Source: Hydrogenophaga sp.
GTDB lineage: Bacteria > Pseudomonadota > Gammaproteobacteria > Burkholderiales > Burkholderiaceae_C
Direction: 5' to 3'
Length of the DNA stretch: 64,000 bases
Assembly: GCF_019635465.1 (NCBI RefSeq)
Contig: NZ_JAHBZK010000019.1
Coordinates: 43,703 to 107,702, forward strand
Below the pieces are notes generated by a model. The model had not been told where the DNA came from and did no database searches. It saw only the letters and a list, made by a program, of their open reading frames with translations. The position numbers and the translations under genes are program-made. Position 1 is the stretch's first letter, and each line of letters begins with the position of its first letter. Below, piece after piece: positions 1 to 8,300 of the stretch.

Positions 1-1
1 G

Positions 2-844
2 GGCTTCACCATGGTGTGGGCGCTGGCGGAGCTGTTGGTCGTGCAGCTGCATCACCGCTACAGCTTGGTGCAGGTCGAATCGATTCGCTTTGCGACGCAG
101 TTCGTGCTGTTGCTGCTGGTGGCTCGTCCACGTACAACCGGCCAGGTTGCCCGGTTGTGGCACAGCCGTCGTCCGGCACTGCAGGTCTTGCGTGGCCTGG
201 CGCTGCTGGGGCTGCCCTTCGGTTTCGCCAGCGCCGTGTACTCGGGCGTCTCAATCCCAGTGGCGCTGGTGGGGCTCTGGTGCGCACCCTTGTTCACCGT
301 GGCCCTGGCGGCGTTGGTACTGCGCGAACAAGTTCAGGTGCGGATGTGGCTGGCGGCCCTGGCGGGAATGGTGGCTGCGCTGCTGCTGATTGCGCCGCCA
401 GGCCCGATAGAGCCAGCGGACCTGATCATGCCCATGCTATCGGGCCTGTCCCTGGCGCTCTTTCTGGTTCTCTCGCGCACCCTTGGCGACGAATCCGTTC
501 AGACCGGGCTTCTGTTTGTGGCCACGGTCGGTCTGTTGGTGCTGCTGCCTTTCGTGGCGGGCAAGTGGGTGCAGCCCGGCATTCGGGATGGATTGGTGCT
601 GCTGGTCGTCGCCCTGTTGGGTACTCTGGCGCTTTGGTTGATCGATCTTGCCTTGCGCTACGGGAAGGCATCCGAAGTGGCGTCGCTGCTTTACGTGCAT
701 GTGCTCGTCATGCACTGGATGCCGCCGCTGTGGCATGGCCAGACGCCGTCCTGGCGTCTGCTGTTGGCCACCAGCCTGATGGGCATGCTGGTGCTGGCCT
801 TGTGGTGGTCCAAAGAGCGGCAGCTTAGAGAGGCCATGGCATGA
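2..844 (+). CDS. DMT (EamA) family transporter, 5' partial
   Basis: Polytopic inner-membrane protein of the drug/metabolite transporter superfamily; the visible part is almost entirely hydrophobic segments separated by short loops, with the two-fold EamA arrangement. The reading frame is open to the window edge. Alignment by eye with the next gene shows that the ATG at position 11 falls inside the first membrane helix, so the true start and roughly 20-25 residues lie upstream. It ends in an ATGA overlap with the following paralogous transporter, and that gene is followed 4 bases later by an NRPS gene, so all are probably one transcript. Family members export amino acids, drugs or metabolites; a role in exporting the NRPS/PKS product or supplying a precursor is inference from position only. 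Confidence 0.85.
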   Translation, partial: GFTMVWALAELLVVQLHHRYSLVQVESIRFATQFVLLLLVARPRTTGQVARLWHSRRPALQVLRGLALLGLPFGFASAVYSGVSIPVALVGLWCAPLFTVALAALVLREQVQVRMWLAALAGMVAALLLIAPPGPIEPADLIMPMLSGLSLALFLVLSRTLGDESVQTGLLFVATVGLLVLLPFVAGKWVQPGIRDGLVLLVVALLGTLALWLIDLALRYGKASEVASLLYVHVLVMHWMPPLWHGQTPSWRLLLATSLMGMLVLALWWSKERQLREAMA

Positions 845-1761
845 GCCTGTGGTCGGCTGTCGGTGACCCTGTCCGCCTGGAGGGTGGTCGCCGGGCTTGG
901 CTGTTGCTGGCTGTGTTCGCGCTGTCGTGGACCCTGCTCGAAGGCGTTGTGGGCGCCCAGTTCCAGCACCCGTACCACCTGCTGCAGATTGTCTGGTGCC
1001 GCTATGCGGTGCACCTGCTGGCCGTGTGGGTAATCTGGGGGCGGCGCCATCCTGCGCAACTGTGGCGCACGCAGCGACCGGTGTTCCATGTAATGCGCTC
1101 TCTGTGCATGCTGGTGATGCCGCTGGGATTCGCCATGGCGCTGTATGGCGGCATGCAAATGCACACCGTATGGGCGTTGTTCTGGATGGCGCCCTTGCTG
1201 ATCCTGGTGCTGGCCCGGCTATGGCTGCGCGAACTCGTGCCGGCGTCGGCCTGGGTGGCTGCGGTGTTGGGCAGCGCCTCGGCTGTGTTGTTGCTGGGCC
1301 TGCACTGGCCAGCCCATGCGTTCACAGTGTTGTGGCCCCTGGCCATGGCGGCGTCGTTTGCGGTCTACATGGCCATGACGCGCCAGTTGCGCTCAGAGCC
1401 TGTACAGACCAACCTGTTTCATACCGCAGCGGCCGTGTTCCTGCTGCTGACGCCGATCATGCCCTGGGTGTGGACGATGCCCACACTGCACGATGTCGCG
1501 GTGCTGATCGCGATTGGCCTGGTGGGCCTGCTGGGCCTGTGGGTGCTGGATCGTGCCTGCGAAGCCGCGCCCGTGTCCGCAACCGCCCCGGTACTCTATC
1601 TGCATCTGGCCGGTATGTTCGCCATTGAAGCCTGGGGTGGTAGCGTGGCGCTGCTGGCCCGCCAGGGCCTGTCCCTGGTACTGGTAGCGATCGTGTTGGT
1701 CATCGCATGGCGGATGTCGGCCCAAGGTGCGCCGAACCCCACCAGACTGGAAAGGCATTGA
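841..1761 (+). CDS. DMT (EamA) family transporter
   Basis: A 306-residue membrane protein, full length for the DMT family (about 10 helices, two EamA repeats). It is a paralog of the gene before it: the first helix, the central hydrophobic blocks and the WxxDxA stretch near three-quarters of the length line up. Its ATG overlaps the upstream stop (ATGA at 841-844), so translation is coupled. The stop at 1759-1761 is followed at 1766 by the GTG of the first NRPS gene. Tandem paralogous DMT proteins may work as a heteromer, as small multidrug pairs do, but this is inference. Substrate is unknown; the position at the head of a biosynthetic operon suggests export of, or immunity to, the product. 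Confidence 0.85.
   Translation: MSLWSAVGDPVRLEGGRRAWLLLAVFALSWTLLEGVVGAQFQHPYHLLQIVWCRYAVHLLAVWVIWGRRHPAQLWRTQRPVFHVMRSLCMLVMPLGFAMALYGGMQMHTVWALFWMAPLLILVLARLWLRELVPASAWVAAVLGSASAVLLLGLHWPAHAFTVLWPLAMAASFAVYMAMTRQLRSEPVQTNLFHTAAAVFLLLTPIMPWVWTMPTLHDVAVLIAIGLVGLLGLWVLDRACEAAPVSATAPVLYLHLAGMFAIEAWGGSVALLARQGLSLVLVAIVLVIAWRMSAQGAPNPTRLERH
1749..1755 (+). promoter_or_regulatory. Ribosome binding site deciding the GTG start of the first NRPS
   Basis: GGAAAGG lies 10 bases before GTG at 1766 and within the end of the upstream transporter gene. An in-frame ATG exists at 1727 but would overlap that gene by 35 bases and add residues unlike a TubC docking domain, whereas translation from 1766 begins right at the docking-domain helix. 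Confidence 0.6.
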
Positions 1762-1765
1762 GCTC

Positions 1766-4700
1766 GTGTCCGAAGAACTGACGCAATGGATCGCCGACTT
1801 GCGCGCACAGGGGGTGCAGCTGTGGGAGGAGGGTGGGCAGCTCCGTTTCCGCGCGCCCTCAGGTGCGCTGTCGGCCCAGGCCCGCGAGCGGCTGGCCGCC
1901 CACCGGGACGCCCTCATCGCCTTGCTGGCCGATCGCGGTCGCCACGAGGCCGTTGCGGCGGATGCGGGTGAACTGGTTGAGCGCCTGGCGCGACTGGATG
2001 TACGGTTGTCGGTTGAAGGCGAAAAGCTCAACGTGAGTGCACCCAAGGGCGTACTGACCCCGACGCTTCGCGACGAGCTGGGCCGGCGCAAGGAAGAGGT
2101 CGTAACCTATCTGATCGCGCAACGCCCCGCCGTGCGCGCGCCAGCGGGACCCGCGCTGGTGGTTGTGCCGCGTCACGCAGAGATGCCGGTTTCGCACACG
2201 CAGCAGCGGCTTTGGTTTCTGCGCCAGGTAGACCCATCCAGCAACGCGTACAACATCCCCGCTGTCTTGCGACTTGTCGGCCCACTTGACCAGACGGCAC
2301 TGGAGCGGGCCTTTGATCTGCTGCTGATGCGGCACGAAGGCCTGCGTACGCGGTTTGTCACGGTCAACGGTGAGCCACGTTGTGTCGTTGAGCCGCAAGT
2401 GTCGCTGCAGATTGAGCGCATCGACGTCTCGCACCTGGACGGCTCTGTCCAGGTCGCGGCGTCCGATGCAGCCATGGCGGCGATCGTGCAACGTCCGTTC
2501 GACCTGAGCCGTGCACCATTGCTGCATGTGGGGCTGATCACGGAGGCGCCTGACCGTTTCGTGCTGGCTCTGGCGCTTGATCACATCGTCTCGGATGGCC
2601 TTTCCATGGGCATCTTCATGGCCGAGTTTCAGGCCATCTACAACAGCCTCGTACAGGGGCGCGAGCCGACGCTCGCGCCCTTGCCAGTGCAGTACCTTGA
2701 CTACGCCGAGTGGGAGCGCGAAACCTTTGCGCGAGGCGCGCTGCAGTCGCATGCCGACTTCTGGAAATCCGAGCTCGAAGGGTTGCCCACGCTGCTGCAG
2801 TTGCCCACTGACCGACCGCGTCCGCCGGTTCAAACCAGTCGAGGCGACCGATGCTTGCTGCTGCTGCCGCCAGCGCTGTCGCAGCGGCTCAAGGCGTTTG
2901 CGCGCGCCGAGGGTGCCACCCTTTACATGGTGCTGATGACCGCCTTCCAGACGCTGCTACATCGCTATAGCGGCGAGACGGACTTTGCGATCGGCACCGC
3001 GATTGCCAACCGCAACCGCAGTGAAGTCGAACAGGTGATCGGCTTCTTTGCCAACAACCTCGTGATGCGCGCCGATCTGCACGGTAGCCCGTCGGTTCGT
3101 GGGCTGATGGCGCGGGTGCGTGAGCGTGCGCTCAAGGCCTACCAGCACCAGGCCATGCCTTTCGACATGCTGGTCGAGCAGCTTGGCGTCAAGCGCGAGC
3201 TCGACCATCCGCCGCTGTTTCAGGTGTTGTTTGTGCTGCAGCATCTGTCGATCTCGACGATCGAGCTCCATGGACTGCGTACGGAGGCCATCAACCCACA
3301 CGTGCGATCTTCGCGCTTCGACTTGGCGGTTGATGTTTTCGACGCGCCCGCAGGCCTGCATTGCTACTTTGAGTTCAACACCGATTTGTTCGACCGGGCA
3401 ACGATCGAGCGCATGATGGCCCACTACGAACGCCTGCTGCAGGCGCTCATGGACACGCCTGACGCGCGCATCGGCGATCTGCCGCTGCTCACGCCGGCCG
3501 AAGAATCGCAGCTGTTGGTGGGATGGAACGCCACGGACGTGGCGTATCCGCGCGAACAGACTTTGCACGGGCTGTTCGAAGCGCAGGTGGCGCGCACGCC
3601 TGAGGCGACGGCACTCTGCTTTGGCGAAGGCACGCTGAGCTATGCCGAGCTCAACGCACGCGCCAATCGGCTGGCCCATCACCTGCGCGCGCAGGGCGCT
3701 GGCCCAGGCGCGCTGGTGGGGGTGTGGATCGAACGTGGGCCGGACATGGTGGTGGCGCTGTTGGGGGTGCTCAAAGCCGGTGCCGCCTACGTGCCGCTGG
3801 ACCCGGCATTCCCGCGTGACCGGCTCGACTACATGATGGAAGACGCCGAACTGCGGTTGGTGGTCTCCCAGGCCTCGCTGGCGGTGGGGCTGCCGGCGGG
3901 GGTTCAGGGCGTCTGTCTGGACACGGACGCGGCGATGCTGGCAGGGCTCTCACCACTGGATCCGCCGGCCTCGGCACAGGCGGGCGATCTGGCCTACGTG
4001 ATCTACACCTCGGGTTCAACCGGCCGGCCCAAGGGTGTGATGCTTGAGCACCGTTCGGTGGTGAACTTTCTGTTGTCCATGCAGCGCCAGCCGGGCATCT
4101 CGGCCGGCGACCGTTTCGTGGCGGTGACCACACTGTCCTTCGATATTGCGGGGCTTGAGCTGCACGGGCCGCTGACGGTGGGGGGAACGGTGGTGCTGGC
4201 CGCGCGCGCCGACGCGCTGGACGGGGTGCAACTGGCGCGGCTGCTGCAGCGCCATGAGGCCACGTTGCTGCAAGCAACGCCCGCCACCTGGCGGCTGCTT
4301 CTCGACAGCGGCTGGACCGGTCGGCCCGGCCTCAAGATGCTGTGCGGCGGTGAAGGCCTGCCTCGCGAGCTCGCCGACAAGTTGGTCGCCACCGGGGGCC
4401 AGCTGTGGAATATGTACGGGCCGACGGAGACCACGATCTGGTCGACGTTGCAACACATTGCGTCGACTCGAGAGGGGATCTCGATCGGCCGCCCGATTGC
4501 CAATACCCAGGTCTATGTCCTGGAACCATCGGGTTTGCCGGCGCCGATCGGTGTGGGTGGTGAGTTGTGCATCGGTGGCGACGGTCTGGCGCGTGGCTAC
4601 CGCAAGCGCGAGGAACTGACGGCCGAGAAGTTCGTGACGCTGGAGCTGCCCGGGGTGGGGCCCACGCGGGTGTACCGCACCGGAGACATCGTGCGTTGGC

Positions 4701-5359
4701 GGGCCGATGGGCGCCTGGAGTTCGTGGGTCGACGCGACCACCAGGTCAAGGTGCGCGGCTTTCGCATCGAGCTGGGGGAAATCGAGACCGTGCTGTCGCG
4801 CCACGAAGGCATCAAAGGCAACGTGGTGCACGTGCGCGAGGACACGCCGGGTGACCAGCGCCTGGTGGCCTATGTCGTGCCCGAGCCCGGTGTCACCCCG
4901 CAGGCCGACGCCATGCGGGCAACACTGCGAGCCCAGTTGCCCGAGTACATGGTGCCCAACCAGTTCGTGGTGCTGCCCACATTTCCGCTCACCCCCAACG
5001 GCAAGGTCGACCGCAAGGCACTGCCTGCGCCACAAGCGCCCGAGCCGGACGTGGCCGACGACGTGGCCGAGGCATTGATGACGCCGGTGCAACGGCAGGT
5101 GGCTGCACTGTGGCGCAGCGTGCTCAAGCAGGACCGCGTTGGGCTGCACGCGAACTTCTTCGACATCGGTGGCCATTCCTTGCTGCTGGTGCGGCTGCAG
5201 GCAGCCATCAAGCGGGAGTTCGGGCAGGAAATCGCTCTGGTCGAGCTGTTTCAGCGCACCACCGTGGCGTCACAGGCCGAGCGTCTATCGGCACCGGTGG
5301 CGTCCAATGCGGCGCTTGAGCGCGCGCGCGCCCGCGCCGCCAGACAGATACAAGGTTGA
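1766..5359 (+). CDS. NRPS module: TubC docking x2 - C - A(Gly-like) - T
   Basis: Single-module nonribosomal peptide synthetase of about 1197 residues. Residues 1-55 and about 65-120 are two TubC-type N-terminal docking domains in tandem (each with an L-W/S-x-E/G-x-L...AP.G.L pattern). The condensation domain spans about 135-560, with DHIVSDG near 271 in place of HHxxxDG; the second, catalytic His is kept. The adenylation domain spans about 590-1090: TSGSTGRPKG near 750, YGPTE near 883, NGKVD near 1078. Specificity residues read by alignment with GrsA are D-I-L-Q-L-G-M-I-W-K, which matches the glycine code as I recall it. The carrier domain has GGHSL near 1136. There is no epimerase or thioesterase. 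GTG 1766 was chosen for its ribosome site and docking-domain homology. It lies 16 bases before the PKS gene. The docking domains imply it accepts a chain from another synthase, probably the megasynthase on the other strand (inference). Confidence 0.92.
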   Translation: MSEELTQWIADLRAQGVQLWEEGGQLRFRAPSGALSAQARERLAAHRDALIALLADRGRHEAVAADAGELVERLARLDVRLSVEGEKLNVSAPKGVLTPTLRDELGRRKEEVVTYLIAQRPAVRAPAGPALVVVPRHAEMPVSHTQQRLWFLRQVDPSSNAYNIPAVLRLVGPLDQTALERAFDLLLMRHEGLRTRFVTVNGEPRCVVEPQVSLQIERIDVSHLDGSVQVAASDAAMAAIVQRPFDLSRAPLLHVGLITEAPDRFVLALALDHIVSDGLSMGIFMAEFQAIYNSLVQGREPTLAPLPVQYLDYAEWERETFARGALQSHADFWKSELEGLPTLLQLPTDRPRPPVQTSRGDRCLLLLPPALSQRLKAFARAEGATLYMVLMTAFQTLLHRYSGETDFAIGTAIANRNRSEVEQVIGFFANNLVMRADLHGSPSVRGLMARVRERALKAYQHQAMPFDMLVEQLGVKRELDHPPLFQVLFVLQHLSISTIELHGLRTEAINPHVRSSRFDLAVDVFDAPAGLHCYFEFNTDLFDRATIERMMAHYERLLQALMDTPDARIGDLPLLTPAEESQLLVGWNATDVAYPREQTLHGLFEAQVARTPEATALCFGEGTLSYAELNARANRLAHHLRAQGAGPGALVGVWIERGPDMVVALLGVLKAGAAYVPLDPAFPRDRLDYMMEDAELRLVVSQASLAVGLPAGVQGVCLDTDAAMLAGLSPLDPPASAQAGDLAYVIYTSGSTGRPKGVMLEHRSVVNFLLSMQRQPGISAGDRFVAVTTLSFDIAGLELHGPLTVGGTVVLAARADALDGVQLARLLQRHEATLLQATPATWRLLLDSGWTGRPGLKMLCGGEGLPRELADKLVATGGQLWNMYGPTETTIWSTLQHIASTREGISIGRPIANTQVYVLEPSGLPAPIGVGGELCIGGDGLARGYRKREELTAEKFVTLELPGVGPTRVYRTGDIVRWRADGRLEFVGRRDHQVKVRGFRIELGEIETVLSRHEGIKGNVVHVREDTPGDQRLVAYVVPEPGVTPQADAMRATLRAQLPEYMVPNQFVVLPTFPLTPNGKVDRKALPAPQAPEPDVADDVAEALMTPVQRQVAALWRSVLKQDRVGLHANFFDIGGHSLLLVRLQAAIKREFGQEIALVELFQRTTVASQAERLSAPVASNAALERARARAARQIQG

Positions 5360-5375
5360 CAGTCAGGGTTGTTGA

Positions 5376-8300
5376 ATGGATTCCAAGGACACGTTTCCCC
5401 CGCACGCCATCGCCATTGTTGGCATGGCGGGCCGCTTTCCCGATGCACAGGACCTCGACGGGTTCTGGCGCAACATCCGCGAAGGTGTCGAGTCGCTGGA
5501 GACGTTCAGCGACGAGGACCTGCGCGAGGCCGGGGTCGATCCGGCTCTGAGTGCCCAGCCACACTATGTGCGGCGTGGCACCGTGCTGCAGGATGCCGAG
5601 CACTTCGATGCGGCGTTCTTCGGGATGTCGCCGCGCGAGGCGCAGGTGATCGATCCGCAGCAGCGCATCTTCCTGGAGTGCGCCTGGGAGGCGCTCGAGC
5701 ATGCGGGCTATGCGCCAGGCGCTATCGATGCGCCGGTCGGCGTGTATGCGGGCGCGAGCATGAACTCCTATTTGCTTGCACAGATTCTTCGCAACCCCAA
5801 GGTCGCTGCGACGGTGGGGGGCTACCAGCTGATGCTGGGCAACGACAAGGACTTTCTCTGCACCCGGGTGTCCTACAAGCTGGACCTGCACGGACCGAGC
5901 ATGACGCTGCAGACCGCTTGTTCCACCTCGTTGGTGGCGGTGCAGGTGGCTTGCCGCGCACTGGAGCGCCACGAGTGCGACATCGCCCTGGCGGGTGGCG
6001 TGTCGGTGAGTTATCCGCAGCGTGGCGGCTACCTGTACCAGGAAGGCATGATCCTGTCGCCCGATGGGCACTGCCGCCCCTTCGACGCTGACGCCAAGGG
6101 CACTCGCCCCGGCGCTGGCGCCGGCATCGTGGTGCTCAAGCGCCTGGCCGATGCGCTGGCCGACGGTGACACGGTGCACGCCGTCATTCGAGGTGCGGCC
6201 ATCAACAACGATGGATCGGGCAAGGCCGGGTACACCGCCCCCAGCGTCGATGGCCAGGTCGAGGTCATTGCCACCGCGCAGATCCTGGCCGGTGTGCAGC
6301 CGCACAGCATTGGCTACATCGAGGCGCACGGCACGGCCACACCTTTGGGCGACCCGATCGAGATCGCGGCCTTGAAGCAGGTGTTCGCGTCGGATACCGA
6401 TGCAGCTGGACATTGCCGCCTGGGATCGCTCAAGGCCAACCTGGGGCACCTGGATGCGGCAGCCGGCGTGGCCGGCCTCATCAAGACCGTGCTGGTGCTC
6501 AAACACCGCGAGTTGCCGCCGCTCGTGAATTTCCAGCGCGCAAACCCGCAATTGGACCTGGCCAACTCGCCCTTCACCGCCAGTGCCGAGGTCGCGCCAT
6601 GGCCTGCTGGCGAGACACCGCGTCGCGCAGGGGTCAGCTCGTTCGGCATTGGCGGCACCAATGCGCACGTCGTGCTCGAAGAGGCACCAGAGCCTGCCGC
6701 ACGGGATCGCCACGCAGCGCCGCATCTGGTAGTGCTGTCGGCGCGCAGCGAGGCCGCGCTCGCCTCGGCGTCGCAGCGACTGGCTGCGCACCTGCACAAG
6801 CACCCGGGTGAAGCACTGGCTGACGTCGCCTGGACGCTGCAAGTCGGGCGGCGCGCGTTTGCCCACCGGCGCGCAGTCGTGGCTGGCTCGACCGCCGAGC
6901 TGGCGCAGGCCCTGGAAGCCGGGTCGCGCCCCCCGGTCCACAGCAGCCTCCACGAAGGTGGCGAACGCCCGGTCGCCTTCCTTTTCAGTGGGCAGGGCAG
7001 CCAGTTCGCTGGCATGGGTGCCGGCTTGTACGAGACGTATCCGGTCTATCGCGACGCCGTCGATCGCTGCGCCGTGCAGTTGCAGGCCACGCTGGGGCGG
7101 GATCTGCGCGATCTGCTGTTTGCGACCCAGGGCGACACCACCATCAACGAAACGCGCTACGCGCAGCCGGCCCTGTTCGTCACCGAATACGCGCTGGCCA
7201 TGCTGTGGCAAAGCTGGGGCGTTCGCCCCGCGGCCATGCTCGGTCACAGCATCGGCGAGTACGTGGCCGCGCACCTCGCAGGGGTCATGACGCTGGCCGA
7301 CGCGCTGACGCTGGTGGCCGCACGCGGGAGACTCATGCAGTCCATGGCGCCGGGTGCCATGGCGGCGGTACACATGGACAAGGCCGAGCTCAAGGCCTGG
7401 CTGGGTGCGCATGCCCCGAACCTCGAAATCGCGGCCGTGAACGCGCCCGGCCTGTGTGCCATCGCGGGCCCGCGCCAGGTCATGGACGCAGCGCTAGTCG
7501 CTCTGGCCGCACAGGGGGTCGAGGCCCAGCTGCTGCACACCTCGCACGCCTTTCACTCGTCCATGATGGACGCCGTGCTGACCCCGTTCACCGACCTGGT
7601 GGCACAACGGGTGCTGAGTGCGCCTGTCGTGCCCTATGTGTCCAACGTCACCGGCCAATGGATCACGGCAGAGCAGGCGACCTCGCCAGCGTACTACGCC
7701 GAACACCTGCGCAGCGCCGTGCTGTTCGAAGCCGGCGTGCGCACGCTGGGGGCCGACGCGTCGCTGCATTTGCTGGAGGTGGGTCCGGGGCGCTCGCTCA
7801 GCACCCTGGCGGGTCTGTCCCTGGGTCCCAAAGGTGTTCGCCGTGTGGTGGCCTCGCTGGGGGGCGCGCGCGAGCCCCAGCAGGAAGCACGTGCGCTGCT
7901 GGAGGCCGCCGGGCGACTGTGGCTGGCCGGTGCCGCCCTGGACGCGTCGGGGATGCATGCGGGTCATCACCCGCGCCGCATTCCCTTGCCAACCTACGCC
8001 TTCGAGCGGCAGCGCCATGTGATCGAGGCGGCGCCTGGTGATTCGTCGGTGGGCGTCGAGACACCCGCTTCGCCTTCGACCAGCAGGGCCTCCCGCGATT
8101 CCGCCGAGGTGACCTATCGCGCCGACGTCGGCGATTGGCTCTACGCGCCGACCTGGGTGCGTGCGCCCGACAACCGCGCCCCCGGGCTCAAGGACACCTG
8201 GCTCATTGCCGGCGGCGAAGATGCGCTGGCCACAGCCTTGGCCCAAGGCCTGCAGGCCATGGGCGCCGACGTGGTGCGCGCGAGCACGGTGCAGGAGGCA

